A stretch of 64,000 nt of DNA, from contig CAIQHF010000002.1 of NCBI GenBank assembly GCA_903871605.1, positions 1 to 64,000 on the forward strand. Direction: 5' to 3'. The notes under the pieces are model-generated. The model did no database searches and had not been told where the DNA came from. It worked only from the letters and a program-made list of their open reading frames with translations. This document shows, piece after piece, positions 33,197-42,636 of the stretch. Within the stretch, counting starts at the first letter, position 1. Every line of letters begins with the position of its first letter. The stretch comes from an uncultured Sphingomonadaceae bacterium. Lineage in GTDB: Bacteria > Pseudomonadota > Alphaproteobacteria > Sphingomonadales > Sphingomonadaceae. Position numbers and translations under genes: made by a program.

Positions 33197-33754
33197 TTGA
33201 CCGACAACCGTTTGATCGAGCTGACCGCCGATATTGTCTCCGCGCATGTCAGCAACAACAACACTGCGGCGGCCGATGTGCCCGCGCTCATCCAGAGCGT
33301 GTTCGCAGCGCTGACCAATGCCGAAACGCCTGCACCTGCCGAGCCGGTAAAGGCCGAGCCTGCCGTGCCGGTGCGTTTGTCGGTCAAGCAGGATTATATT
33401 GTCTGCCTCGAGGACGGCAAAAAGCTCAAGATGCTCAAGCGCTATCTGCGCACCAACTACGACATGACCCCGGAACAATATCGCGCGAAGTGGGATCTGC
33501 CGCGGGATTATCCGATGGTGGCGCCCGCCTATGCGGAACAGCGTCGCGGATTGGCGCAGGCGATCGGGCTCGGCCGCAAGAAGGTTTCCGAGGTTGCGGC
33601 TCCCGCCGCGAAGACGGTGCAGAAGGCCGTCAAGACGACCACCAAGAAGGCCGTCGCTGCGGTCGAGGCCGCGGTCGCCACGCCCGCCAAGAAGCGTGGC
33701 CGGCCCTCGAAGGCCGCCGCTGCGGCAAAGTCCGCCGAGATCGTCGGCGCATAA
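33197..33754 (+). CDS. MucR/Ros-family regulator with AT-hook tail, zinc ligands lost
   Basis: A 185-residue regulator beginning with TTG. Residues 1-40 form the N-terminal MucR oligomerisation region. Residues 63-128 are the Ros/MucR DNA-binding domain, with the conserved AKWDLPRDYPMVAPAYAEQR. Of the Ros zinc ligands only C70 is kept: D73, Y83, N87 and Y88 replace the second Cys and the three His. The C-terminal 50 residues are a Lys/Ala histone-H1-like tail with an AT-hook (KRGRPSK, RGRP at 167-170). It is probably a nucleoid-type global regulator. Confidence 0.88.
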   Translation: MTDNRLIELTADIVSAHVSNNNTAAADVPALIQSVFAALTNAETPAPAEPVKAEPAVPVRLSVKQDYIVCLEDGKKLKMLKRYLRTNYDMTPEQYRAKWDLPRDYPMVAPAYAEQRRGLAQAIGLGRKKVSEVAAPAAKTVQKAVKTTTKKAVAAVEAAVATPAKKRGRPSKAAAAAKSAEIVGA

Positions 33755-33760
33755 GGCGCG

Positions 33761-33790
33761 AAGCGGCCGGCACCGGCGCCGGCCGCTTTC
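33761..33790 (+). terminator. GC-rich terminator hairpin after the mucR-like gene
   Basis: AGCGGCCGGC pairs with GCCGGCCGCT around a short loop, starting 7 nt after the stop codon and followed by only TTTCC. The stem is very strong but the T-run is short. Confidence 0.6.
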
Positions 33791-33928
33791 CGTCGCCCCC
33801 GGAGGTTCTTTCTCTGCCTTGGCCGAGAGGCGAAGGGTTGGGCCTTGCGTCGCGGCACGGCCCTGTGCGGTGCCCCGCACAAAAAATGCTTTCCAGCGCG
33901 CATCGAACGGCATAGACGGCCGCATCCC

Positions 33929-34019
33929 CGGGGGGCCGCTGATGCGCGGCTGAGAGGTGGGCTGCAGCCCACGACCCGCTGAACCTGATCCGGTTTGCAC
34001 CGGCGTAGGGAGGGTCCGC
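33929..34019 (+). promoter_or_regulatory. TPP (thiamine pyrophosphate) riboswitch
   Basis: The sequence carries the conserved THI-box order: GGGGGGCCG, then GCGGCTGAGA, then CGCTGAACCTGATCCGG, then CACCGGCGTAGGGA. The CTGAGA pyrimidine-sensing loop and the GAACCTGATC segment are intact. After the aptamer, GGGAGGG (34008-34014) can pair with CCCTCC (34034-34039), a possible alternative structure for gene control. It lies 60 nt before the TonB-receptor start. The 324-bp gap after the mucR-like gene is thus explained by the terminator and this element. Confidence 0.95.
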
Positions 34020-34078
34020 GGCAGGTCCGTTGTCCCTCCGATTGGAGCGGACGAGCGACATGACCCAGTGCCACACCC

Positions 34079-36394
34079 ATGCCTGTTGAACGCCGCGCTC
34101 CCATGCGCCGTGCCCGCGCGGCGTTGCTCGCGTCGGCGCTTCCCGCGCTGCTGCTCGCCTGGCCGGCCGGCGCATCCACCCTGGTCGACGATTCCGATCC
34201 GACCGCCATTCGCGTCGTCGGTCGGCCCGATCCCGAAGGCCTGCTCCCCGATCAGACAGCGCCCAAGGCGGTCAGCGCGATCTCGGCCGATTTCATCGCC
34301 AAACAGGCCCCGACGCTCAACGCGTTCCAATTGGTAGGGCTGCTGCCCGGCGCCAATGTGTCGTCGAGCGATCCCTATGGTCTTTCGACCAGCTCCAGCC
34401 TGACGTTGCGCGGGCTGGGGCAGGACGAGATCGGTGTTCTGCTGGAAGGCGCGCCGCAGAACGACATCGGCTATTATTACGCCTATCCCTCGCAATTCGC
34501 CGATGCCGAGAATCTGCGTCAGATCGCGCTCACCCAGGGAGCTGTGGACCTGGATTCCCCCGTCATCGGCGGCGCGGGCGGCTTGCTGTCGCTGTCGCTC
34601 GACGATCCCAAAGCGCGTCGGGGGGCGCTGATCGATCTCTCGCTCGGCAGCTATGCCGAACGGCGCGTCTTCGTCCGGCTCGATAGCGGCCCGATCGGCG
34701 GCACGGGTCTGCGCGGCTTTCTGTCCTATTCGAACAATCGTGCCGATAATTGGCGCGGCGCCGGCTTCGACGCGCGGCAGCATATCGATGCAAAGCTGCT
34801 CGACGAATGGGGAGACGGCAACCGCGCCAGCATCGCCGTGTCGTTCAACGAGGCCGACACGTCGACCTATCCGAGCCCGACGCTCGCCGACTGGCAGGCT
34901 TATGGCCGCGGCTTCAACTACGACAAGCGCTATAGCGACGGCGACACCGCCTATTGGCGGCTCTACCGCGCGCCGTTCCGCAACATCTACGCCTCCGCGC
35001 CGGTGCATCTCCGCTTGAGCGACCGGCTGACGCTCGACAGCACGAGCTATTTGCAATTCGGCTATGGCAATTCGCCCTATGGCACCGAGCTCTCGACGGA
35101 GGGCAATTATCTCGGCACCGAGCTGCTCACCCAGCCGATCGCGCTGCCCGGCGCGGTCGCGGGCGTGGCGACGGTGCTCGGGAATTTCACCGGCGACCAG
35201 TTCCGCGCGGGCAATGTCACCAAGCTCGGCCTCGCGGCGGGCGCGCACCATATCGTTGCCGGCCTGTGGTTCGACGAGGGGACCGACCATGACGTCCAAT
35301 CCTACACGTCGATCGACGCCAATGGCCGGCCGCGCGACATTTGGGGTTATGGCGACAACGCCATCCACACCGCCGATGGCCGCCTGCTCGCCTATGAGAA
35401 CGAGCGCACGACCACGGTGACCAAGGGCTTCTTCGTCGCCGACAGCATCGCGCTCACGCCGCGGCTCGCCGTCGACATCGGGTTCAAGGGAGTCGACGTG
35501 CTGCACGACGGGCGCAACTATCTGCCCGGTCCGCAATCGACGGTGCGCTTCGACAGCTTCGCGGCGCTTCCGCGTGCCGCGCTACATTATCGGCTCGACG
35601 ATCGTCAGCAGATCTTCGCCAACGTTACGACCAATTTCCGCGCGCCCGACGAATATACGCTCTACAACAGCTATGACGGCGGTGCGGTCAGCGGCCAGGG
35701 GACGACCGCGCTCAAGAATGAATATTCGGTCGCCGAGGAGATCGGCTACCGCTACATCGGCGCGAACCTGTCGGCGTCGCTGACCGCCTTCCACTATCAT
35801 TTCCGCAACCGCCAGCTCGCGACCGTGATCGACGTCGATGGGGCGGCGATCAACTCGACCGTCAACGCCGGTCGGCAGACGTCGTACGGGCTCGACGGCG
35901 AGCTCGACTATCGCCCTGCCAAGGGCATCAGCCTCTATGTGTCGGGCGAATATCTGCACGCGCGGATCGACGACGATCTGCCGATCGACGGCGATTTCCT
36001 GCCGACCAAGGGCAAGCATGCGGTCTCGAGCCCGACGGTCCAGCTGGGGCTGGGCGGCACCTATGACGACGGCCGGCTGTTCGGCAGCTTCGCGCTCAAA
36101 TATGTCGGGCGCCAATATGCGACCTTCACCAACGACGAGAGCATCAAGGGCTATGCGACGCTCGACATGTCGATCGGCGTGCACCTTGCCGGGTTGATCG
36201 ACGCGCAGCGCACCGATCTGCGTCTCAATCTGATCAATGCGACCAATCCGCACGTCCTCTCCGGGGTGGAGGCGATCAGCACCAACGCACAGGACGTGAT
36301 CGGCCGCAACGGCACGCCGATCGCCGGATCGCCGCCCGCTTATTATATCGGCAGCGGGCGCGCGCTGCTGGCGACCGTGTCGCGGTCGTTCTGA
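34079..36394 (+). CDS. TonB-dependent receptor, probable thiamine uptake
   Basis: A 771-residue outer-membrane beta-barrel receptor energised by TonB. The signal peptide (MRRARAALLASALPALLLAW) starts at an internal Met, so translation may begin at 34079 or 34103. The plug domain has QTAPKAVSAISADFIAKQAP and a TLRGLGQDEIGVLLEG block. The barrel ends in the typical C-terminal Phe (VSRSF). The TPP riboswitch directly upstream and the PnuC-family permease downstream point to thiamine or a thiamine precursor as the ligand. Receptor fold is certain; the substrate is inference. Confidence 0.9.
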   Translation: MPVERRAPMRRARAALLASALPALLLAWPAGASTLVDDSDPTAIRVVGRPDPEGLLPDQTAPKAVSAISADFIAKQAPTLNAFQLVGLLPGANVSSSDPYGLSTSSSLTLRGLGQDEIGVLLEGAPQNDIGYYYAYPSQFADAENLRQIALTQGAVDLDSPVIGGAGGLLSLSLDDPKARRGALIDLSLGSYAERRVFVRLDSGPIGGTGLRGFLSYSNNRADNWRGAGFDARQHIDAKLLDEWGDGNRASIAVSFNEADTSTYPSPTLADWQAYGRGFNYDKRYSDGDTAYWRLYRAPFRNIYASAPVHLRLSDRLTLDSTSYLQFGYGNSPYGTELSTEGNYLGTELLTQPIALPGAVAGVATVLGNFTGDQFRAGNVTKLGLAAGAHHIVAGLWFDEGTDHDVQSYTSIDANGRPRDIWGYGDNAIHTADGRLLAYENERTTTVTKGFFVADSIALTPRLAVDIGFKGVDVLHDGRNYLPGPQSTVRFDSFAALPRAALHYRLDDRQQIFANVTTNFRAPDEYTLYNSYDGGAVSGQGTTALKNEYSVAEEIGYRYIGANLSASLTAFHYHFRNRQLATVIDVDGAAINSTVNAGRQTSYGLDGELDYRPAKGISLYVSGEYLHARIDDDLPIDGDFLPTKGKHAVSSPTVQLGLGGTYDDGRLFGSFALKYVGRQYATFTNDESIKGYATLDMSIGVHLAGLIDAQRTDLRLNLINATNPHVLSGVEAISTNAQDVIGRNGTPIAGSPPAYYIGSGRALLATVSRSF

Positions 36395-36461
36395 CGATGG
36401 CGGGCGATCCCGTCGCGCGCGGCGCGATCATGCGCGTCCGCTCCGGCGGAGGCGATCGGGC

Positions 36462-37613
36462 ATGAGCGGCGCGATGCCGGCGTCCGGTCATCTCGTGCAC
36501 GGGATGGGCGTCGCACTGGAAACGCCGGCGTGGCCGGCGATCACGGTCGCCGAGGCGGAGGCGATCGTGACGCGCTTCCCCGCGGCAGGCCAGCTGGTCG
36601 GCCTGCGCTGGCATTCGCCGCGCCCCTTCTCCGCGGCGACGCTCGTGCAGACCAGCCGCGGCGCGTTCCTGCTCAAGCGGCACCATCATTCGCTGCGCAC
36701 GCCCGCCGACCTCGCCGACGAACATCGTTTCATCGCGCATCTCGATGCGGCGGGCGTCCCGGTGCCGGAGGTGCTCGCGGCAGGCGCCGGTGCGAGCGCG
36801 GTCAGCGAAGGCGCGTGGAGCTACGAGCTCCACCGCAAGGCAGCCGGGCTCGACCTGTACCGCGACCGGCCATCATGGACTCCCTTCCTGTCACACGACC
36901 ATGCCCGTGCCGCGGGCGCGGCGCTCGCCCGCATGCACCGCGCCGCGCGCGACTTTCCCGCCGCGGCGCGCCGTCCGCAGCATCTCGTCGCGAGCTTCAC
37001 CATCCTGCCGGCGGCCGATCCGCTGGCCGCCGCCGAGGCGTTCGTCGAAGCACGCCCGGCGCTTGCGGCCTTCCTCTCGCAGCGCGGCTGGCGGGCGCGG
37101 TTCGCAGGGCTTCTCGATGCCCTGGGGGAAGGGCTGGCGGGGCGGCTCGCGCACCAGCCCTCGCTGTGGACGCATAATGACTGGCATCCCTCCAACCTGC
37201 TGTGGACACGCGACGGTGAGGTCCGCACGCTGATCGACTTCGGCCTGGCGACGCGGACCTGCGCGCTCCACGATCTGGCGACGGCGATCGAGCGGACGGC
37301 GATCCCCTGGCTTCGCCTGCGCGACGCTGCGGCCGACATGACCGCCGATGCGGAGGCCGCGCGCGCGCTGCTCGCCGGCTATCGCAGTGAAATGCCGCTG
37401 AGCCGCACCGACATCGAGACGGTCGCGCGGCTGCTGCCGCTGGTGCATCTCGAATTCGCGCTGTCGGAGATCGATTATTTCGCTGCCGTCCTCGCCGATT
37501 CCAGCCAGGCGACGATCGCGTGGGAGGAATATCTCGTCGGCCATGCCGAGTGGTTCCTGTCGGCGGCGGGGCGCGATCTGCTGCGGCAGATCGACGCCAT
37601 GGCGATCGCCTGA
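36462..37613 (+). CDS. APH/choline-kinase-fold phosphotransferase, candidate thiamine kinase
   Basis: A 383-residue cytoplasmic kinase of the aminoglycoside phosphotransferase fold. The ATP-binding Lys is in FLLKRHHHS (about 67-75), the catalytic loop is H238-N-D240-WHPSN, and the metal-binding Asp is D259 (IDFGLA). It lies between the TonB receptor and the PnuC-type permease. Its stop overlaps the permease start by 1 bp (TGATG), so it is translationally coupled. Phosphorylating imported thiamine to trap it would fit the operon. Homoserine, choline or another small alcohol cannot be excluded. Confidence 0.82.
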   Translation: MSGAMPASGHLVHGMGVALETPAWPAITVAEAEAIVTRFPAAGQLVGLRWHSPRPFSAATLVQTSRGAFLLKRHHHSLRTPADLADEHRFIAHLDAAGVPVPEVLAAGAGASAVSEGAWSYELHRKAAGLDLYRDRPSWTPFLSHDHARAAGAALARMHRAARDFPAAARRPQHLVASFTILPAADPLAAAEAFVEARPALAAFLSQRGWRARFAGLLDALGEGLAGRLAHQPSLWTHNDWHPSNLLWTRDGEVRTLIDFGLATRTCALHDLATAIERTAIPWLRLRDAAADMTADAEAARALLAGYRSEMPLSRTDIETVARLLPLVHLEFALSEIDYFAAVLADSSQATIAWEEYLVGHAEWFLSAAGRDLLRQIDAMAIA

Positions 37614-38176
37614 TGTCGTGGCTCGAGATCGTCGCGGTGGCGACCAGCTTCCTGGCGATCTGGATGACCGCGAAGCGCTGGATGCTGTGCTGGCCGATCA
37701 ACCTCCTCGCCTGCGCGCTCTATTTCAGGCTGTTCCTCGACGTGCGGCTCTATGCCGACATGGTGCTGCAGGCGTTGTTCGGCGCCGGCATCCTCTATGG
37801 CTGGATCATCTGGGCGCGCGGCAAGGCCGAGTCCGGCGATGTCGTCGTGGTGCGGCTGGCGCCGGCACACGCCGCGGCGGCGCTGGCGCTGGGGGCTGCG
37901 GGCGCGGTCGCGATCGGCTGGTGCACCAGCCACTATACCAACGCCGCGCTGCCGTGGATCGATGCGACGCTCAGCAGCTTCAGCCTCGTCGCGCAATATT
38001 GGGCGGCGCGCCGTCACGCCGCCAACTGGCTGCTGTGGATCGCGGTCGACATCGTCTATGTCGGGATGTTCGTCTTCAAGGGGCTGACGCTCACCGCGGG
38101 CCTCTATGCGGCGATGATCGCGCTTGCCGTGTTCGGCTATCGGCGCTGGACGCGGGGCGAGCGGGCGGGCGGCTGA
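37613..38176 (+). CDS. pnuT: PnuC/PnuT-family vitamin permease
   Basis: A 187-residue inner-membrane protein with about seven hydrophobic helices (for example LLACALYFRLFLDVRLYADMV, then SSFSLVAQYWAARRHAANWLLWIAVDIVY). These are the family landmarks of PnuC transporters, including the Trp/Asn-rich substrate site. PnuC members carry nicotinamide riboside; PnuT members carry thiamine by facilitated diffusion and depend on intracellular phosphorylation. The TPP riboswitch operon and the adjacent kinase favour PnuT. The start ATG overlaps the kinase stop. Confidence 0.88.
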   Translation: MSWLEIVAVATSFLAIWMTAKRWMLCWPINLLACALYFRLFLDVRLYADMVLQALFGAGILYGWIIWARGKAESGDVVVVRLAPAHAAAALALGAAGAVAIGWCTSHYTNAALPWIDATLSSFSLVAQYWAARRHAANWLLWIAVDIVYVGMFVFKGLTLTAGLYAAMIALAVFGYRRWTRGERAGG

Positions 38177-38239
38177 TCGTCGGTCTGCGGTATCGGTCGT
38201 CCCCGGATCGGCGAGCCCGTCGCCGACCCGGGGTGCCGA

Positions 38240-39679
38240 TCACGCGTTGGCGATCACCACGGCGCGCGTGTTGAGATAGGCTTCGAGCGCTTCGGGGCCG
38301 CCTTCGGTGCCATAGCCCGAATCCTTGATGCCGCCGAAGGGGAGTTCGGCCGATGGTGCCGCCGGTGTATTGATCCACAACATGCCGACCTCGACGCGAC
38401 GGGTCAGCAGATCGGCATTGGCGAGCGAGCGGGTGAAGGCATAGCCGGCAAGCCCGAAGGACAGGCGGTTGGCCTCCGCGATCGCTTCGTCGAGCTTGTC
38501 GAACCCGCGGATGCCGGCAACCGGGCCGAACGGCTCGTCGTTGAACAGGCGCGCGTCGAGCGGCACGTCGGTCAGCACCGTCGGCTGCCAGAAATTGCCG
38601 GTCTCGCCGATGCGGCTGCCGCCGGTCAGCAGCTTGGCGCCCTTCGCCACCGCATCCTGCTGGAACTCGGCCATCGCGCTCAACCGGCGCGGATTGGCGA
38701 GCGGCCCCATCTGCGTGTCGCCGGCCATGCCGTCGCCGACCTTGATGCCGCGCGCCAGATCGGCCAGCGCCTCGCCGAACGCCTGCTTGACGCTGTCGTG
38801 CACGAGAAAGCGCGTCGGCGAGATGCAGACCTGGCCGGCATTGCGGAATTTGGCGCCGCCGACGCTCTTGACCGCGAGCGCGATGTCGGCGTCCTCGCAG
38901 ACGATCACGGGGGCATGACCGCCAAGCTCCATCGAGACGCGCTTCATGTGCTTGCCCGCGAGGCCGGCGAGCAGCTTGCCGACCGGCGTCGAGCCGGTGA
39001 AGGTGATCTTGCGGATGATCGGGCTGGCGATGAGATAGTCCGAAATCTCCGCCGGGTCGCCATAGACCAGATTGAGCACGCCGTCGGGGAGCCCGGCATC
39101 CTGGAACGCCTTGATCAGCGCGGCCGGGCTTGCCGGAGTCTCCTCGGGCGCCTTGACGATCATCGAGCAACCGGCGGCAAGACCGGCCGATATCTTGCGG
39201 ACGATCTGATTGACGGGGAAATTCCACGGCGTGAACGCGGCGACCGGGCCGACCGGATCCTTGATCACCATCTGTCGCGTCGACGGGGTCGTGCGATGCG
39301 GGACGAGGCGACCATAGACGCGGAAGCCCTCCTCGGCGAACCACTCGATGAGGTCCCCGGCGGCCATCGCCTCGCCCTTCGCCTCGATGAGCGGCTTGCC
39401 CTGCTCCTGGGTCAGCAGCGCGGCGATCTCGCCGGCGCGCTCGCGCATCAAGGCGGCCGCCTTGCGCATGATCTTGCTGCGCGCGGCGGGGGTGAAGTCG
39501 CGCCAAATCTCGAAACCGCGCTGCGCGGCGTCGAGCGCCCGGTCGAGATCGGCGCGTCCGGCATGCGACACGCGGCCGATCTCCTGCCCGGTTGCCGGAT
39601 TGAGCACGCCGATGGATCGGCCGTCGGCGGCATCCTGCCACTGTCCGTTGATGAAAAGCTGGGTGTCGAGATAGGCCAT
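38240..39679 (-). CDS. gabD: NAD(P)-dependent succinate-semialdehyde dehydrogenase-like ALDH
   Basis: A 479-residue aldehyde dehydrogenase. It has [14 protein letters not shown] near residue 150, the catalytic Glu in [11 protein letters not shown], and the nucleophile Cys in [12 protein letters not shown]. The N-terminus [17 protein letters not shown] matches the GabD/glutarate-semialdehyde group. It is convergent with the thiamine operon and lacks a GABA transaminase neighbour, so succinate semialdehyde is the best guess only. The start at 39679 is the family start; upstream in-frame sequence is rejected. Confidence 0.87.
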   Translation of the reverse strand: MAYLDTQLFINGQWQDAADGRSIGVLNPATGQEIGRVSHAGRADLDRALDAAQRGFEIWRDFTPAARSKIMRKAAALMRERAGEIAALLTQEQGKPLIEAKGEAMAAGDLIEWFAEEGFRVYGRLVPHRTTPSTRQMVIKDPVGPVAAFTPWNFPVNQIVRKISAGLAAGCSMIVKAPEETPASPAALIKAFQDAGLPDGVLNLVYGDPAEISDYLIASPIIRKITFTGSTPVGKLLAGLAGKHMKRVSMELGGHAPVIVCEDADIALAVKSVGGAKFRNAGQVCISPTRFLVHDSVKQAFGEALADLARGIKVGDGMAGDTQMGPLANPRRLSAMAEFQQDAVAKGAKLLTGGSRIGETGNFWQPTVLTDVPLDARLFNDEPFGPVAGIRGFDKLDEAIAEANRLSFGLAGYAFTRSLANADLLTRRVEVGMLWINTPAAPSAELPFGGIKDSGYGTEGGPEALEAYLNTRAVVIANA

Positions 39680-39903
39680 GCGATGCGACTCCACGTAGCG
39701 CCCAATCCGGTGCGAGCGACGACAGGACGCGACCCGGGGCGGCTGAGCGCCATATCGGTCACCGTCGCCGGCGCGGCAAGGGCCGGTATCGCGACGCGTC
39801 CGACCTGCGACGACGCGGCGGTGCGCATTGCCGCAAGATTGGGGTGATTGCGCGCGCGATCGCTTTATATACCGCCTATGCAAAGCGCGTCGGACGATCG
39901 CCC

Positions 39904-40413
39904 ATGATCCCTTTCCTGCTGCTGATGGCGGCGGCGACCGCGCCGATCCGCTCCTCGCCCGATCTCGGCGTCGCCGAGGGGCGCTGCCGTGCCGACGAGG
40001 CAGGCCCCGCTATCCTGATCGCGGTCGCCGGCCTTAAGGATCGCGCGGGGACGCTGCGCGCCGAACTCTACCCGCCCGACCAGGCGGATTTCCTCGCCGA
40101 CGACAATCTGCTCGTCGCGGCGGGCAAGACCTTCCGGCGCGTCGTGACACCGGTGCCGGCAACAGGCGCGGTGACGCTCTGCATCCGCGTACCGGCGCCC
40201 GGCACATATACGCTCGCGCTGACGCATGACCGCGATGGCCGCCAGAAATTCAACTTCTGGCGCGACGGGATCGGCTTCGCGGGCAACCCGCACCTCGGGA
40301 TGAGCGCGCCGGCGGCGGCGGCGGCGCGAATCGCGGCGGGCGCCGGCCTGACGCGCACTACGATCGTGCTCAACTATCGCTACGGCGTGTTCGGTTTCAG
40401 GCCGATCAATTAG
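39904..40413 (+). CDS. DUF2141 exported protein
   Basis: A 169-residue protein with a short N-terminal signal-like helix ([13 protein letters not shown]). A DUF2141 domain follows, marked by [18 protein letters not shown], the Cys-containing [20 protein letters not shown] and the typical [21 protein letters not shown]. Family function is unknown; a beta-sandwich secreted or periplasmic protein is likely. Start ATG 39904 is preferred. Its last 8 bp overlap the convergent glycosyltransferase gene. Confidence 0.83.
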   Translation: MIPFLLLMAAATAPIRSSPDLGVAEGRCRADEAGPAILIAVAGLKDRAGTLRAELYPPDQADFLADDNLLVAAGKTFRRVVTPVPATGAVTLCIRVPAPGTYTLALTHDRDGRQKFNFWRDGIGFAGNPHLGMSAPAAAAARIAAGAGLTRTTIVLNYRYGVFGFRPIN

Positions 40414-41974
40414 CGCCGCAGTGGCGGCAAGGGTTCGTCCGTGCGAACACGGTCATCCCCGCGGGCGTCACGCCGACATTTGTGTAGCGGTGCGCCACCG
40501 CCCAGCCGGCGAGGTCGCGGTCGAGCGCGGCACGCCCCGAATCGAGCGCCTCGCCGCCCGTGACGATGCTTTGCGGGGGCGCCTGCTGCAGGCGGGCACG
40601 GAACGTCGCCTGCGTCACGCCGGTCAGCCTATCGCCTTCGCCAAGTCCGTCGCGCGTGCGAAACAGGAATGGCCCCGCGGCGAAGCGCGGATCGAGCGCG
40701 AAGCCCGTGTCGGCGACGCGTTCGGCCGAGAGCGTCGCGATCTCGTGGCCGATCGAGCGGTGATACAGCAGCGCGCGGATCGCGGCTGCATCATGCTCGG
40801 CGGCGATCACCGGGAAGCCCAGGCGTGCGGCGGTGGCGGTGGCCGCCAGCGTCGGCGCGAGCCCGGCGAGACAGAAGGCTGCCAGCGCCGCCGCGCGCAG
40901 CCGTCCGGGCGCCGCGAGAGTCTCCGGCGTGCCCGCGCGCAGGATCAACACGGGCAGCAGCGGAAGCAGATATTGGCGCCAGACCGGCGTGGTGAGCAAC
41001 GAGGCGAGGATCGCGGCCGCGAGCATCGCCTCCAGGATCGCCGTCTCGCCTTCGCGCGCCAGCCACCGGCGCGCGGTGCGCTTGCGCCAGACGAGCAAGC
41101 CGAGCAGCAGCAGCGCCGGGCCGAGTGCGGCAAAGCGCAGATAGTCGATCGTCCGCCCGAGCAGGCCGAGCTTGCCCGCGTCGGGGCCGCGCGCATACCA
41201 TTCACGCGGCGCCTCGGCCGGGAAACGGACGACGTCGAACCAGAAGGCATGGGGCGCGGCGAGCGCGAGGCCGGCGACGATGGCGAGCGGCGGCATCGCG
41301 CCGAGCAGGAACGCGGGAAGCGAAACGCGTCCACTGCCATGGCGGCGCGCGAGGAGCTCGCCGGGGATCACGGCGGCGAGCGGCAGGGCGTAGGAAATCT
41401 TGGTCGCGGTCGCGAGGCCGAGCGACAGGCCGAGCAGCGCCGAAGCCCATGATGGCCGTGTCGCCTCCCGCGGTGAACTGGCCATCAGCGCGGCCAATCC
41501 GGCGCATTCGAAGAAGCACGGCAATATGTCGTTGCGGATCGTCGATGCGCCGAACAGGAAGGGCTCGGATGCGGCGAGCAGCAGGGCCGCCGGCAGCGCG
41601 GCGTCCCGTGACCAGCCAGCATGCCGCAATGCCTTGGCGAGCAGCAACACGGCGCCAAGCCCCAATGCGGCATTGGTCAGCCGCAGCACGACGAGCAGGT
41701 GGCCGGGCCACAGCGCGGCGAGCGGCGCGAACAGCAGCGGCTGCAGCGGCGTCTGCAGATAATCGAAGTCGCGATAGGGCAGCCCCGATCGCGCCAATAC
41801 GGCGCTCGCGACATATTGGCTCTCATCATGGTCGAGCGGACGCGCCAGCGCGGCGATGGCGAGCAGCGTCGCCAAGGCGAGGACGAGGGCCCAGCGCACC
41901 ACGCGCGCACGGGCGCCGGCATCGAGCGGCAGCTTGGCGTCGGGGGCGCCCGCATCGAGCGCGTTGCTGGCCAT
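40406..41974 (-). CDS. GT-C family membrane glycosyltransferase (ArnT/PMT-like)
   Basis: A 522-residue polytopic inner-membrane protein with about ten membrane helices. The first periplasmic loop has the GT-C catalytic acidic motif DHDESQY (about residues 48-54), used with polyprenyl-phosphate-sugar donors. Further landmarks are DFDYLQTPLQPLLFAP, GLATATKISYALPLAAVIPGE and a soluble C-terminal domain. ArnT, PMT and related mannosyl/arabinosyl transferases share this layout. The acceptor (LPS, protein or lipid) cannot be inferred. It lies 107 bp downstream of the catabolic cluster on the same strand and may be independent. Confidence 0.85.
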   Translation of the reverse strand: MASNALDAGAPDAKLPLDAGARARVVRWALVLALATLLAIAALARPLDHDESQYVASAVLARSGLPYRDFDYLQTPLQPLLFAPLAALWPGHLLVVLRLTNAALGLGAVLLLAKALRHAGWSRDAALPAALLLAASEPFLFGASTIRNDILPCFFECAGLAALMASSPREATRPSWASALLGLSLGLATATKISYALPLAAVIPGELLARRHGSGRVSLPAFLLGAMPPLAIVAGLALAAPHAFWFDVVRFPAEAPREWYARGPDAGKLGLLGRTIDYLRFAALGPALLLLGLLVWRKRTARRWLAREGETAILEAMLAAAILASLLTTPVWRQYLLPLLPVLILRAGTPETLAAPGRLRAAALAAFCLAGLAPTLAATATAARLGFPVIAAEHDAAAIRALLYHRSIGHEIATLSAERVADTGFALDPRFAAGPFLFRTRDGLGEGDRLTGVTQATFRARLQQAPPQSIVTGGEALDSGRAALDRDLAGWAVAHRYTNVGVTPAGMTVFARTNPCRHCGAN

Positions 41975-42081
41975 ATTGCTCGCCTGGGTTGTTTCCCGCC
42001 CGGATCATCCGCCAGGCGAAAGGGGGGCTCGACTGCCTGGAAGACGCCGTGCCCTGGCCGAAACCGCACCCGGCCGTGCGC

Positions 42082-42615
42082 TCAGCCGACCCCGATGATC
42101 GGATTCTCGCCCGAATGGTCGGCCGCCAGCAGCGATGCGCCGGGCGAGGTCTCGGCGTGCGTGCGCTCGAGCCTGCGGGAGGAGAAGCGCCACCGGCCGT
42201 CGGCGCCGCGTACATAGGTTTCGTGGTAGAAGCCGAAGCCGCGCAGCCACTGCCTCTCGCCGCCGCGATGCCAGAAGAGATTGTCCTCCATCGCCCACAC
42301 GCCCGTCGCATGGTCGCGATCCTGAAATTCGATCACCGGCGTATGGCAATGGTGGACGGTTGCCACGTTGGCGAGCTGGACCGCGAGCGCGTCCGCCGCC
42401 GCTCGGCCGCCGACGATCGGCGCGGCGCCGATCGACATAGCGACATAGTCGTCGGTGTGGAGCGTCGCATAGAGATCCCAGTCCTTGCGATCGACGGCGT
42501 GATCGCGCCGCGCCTTGAGGTCGTGGATCGCCTGCAGCTCGATCAGCCGCTCGAGATCGCCGAGCCCGCCGTCCGCGCCCGTCGCCAGAATGCGTGTGCC
42601 GGACGATGTCGACAT
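42082..42615 (-). CDS. NTF2/SnoaL-like protein 1
   Basis: A 177-residue protein of the SnoaL_4 group, a cone-shaped alpha+beta barrel used by dehydratases, cyclases, isomerases and dehydrochlorinases. The N-terminal helix IELQAIHDLKARRDHAVDRKDWDLYATLHTDDYV is typical. H-rich segments VATVHHCHTPVIEF and FYHETYVR line the expected pocket, with the Asp/His pair characteristic of acid-base members. It is the last gene of the one-strand cluster ending at 42082, 21 bp after the next NTF2 gene. The reaction is unknown. Confidence 0.82.
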   Translation of the reverse strand: MSTSSGTRILATGADGGLGDLERLIELQAIHDLKARRDHAVDRKDWDLYATLHTDDYVAMSIGAAPIVGGRAAADALAVQLANVATVHHCHTPVIEFQDRDHATGVWAMEDNLFWHRGGERQWLRGFGFYHETYVRGADGRWRFSSRRLERTHAETSPGASLLAADHSGENPIIGVG

Positions 42616-42636
42616 GTCATGTCTCCTGTGGCGCCG

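Noticed and set aside
42082-42615. Identification of NTF2-like protein 1 as a LinA-type dehydrochlorinase
   Set aside because: The fold is shared, but no residue pattern specific to LinA could be confirmed by eye and no lin genes are nearby.
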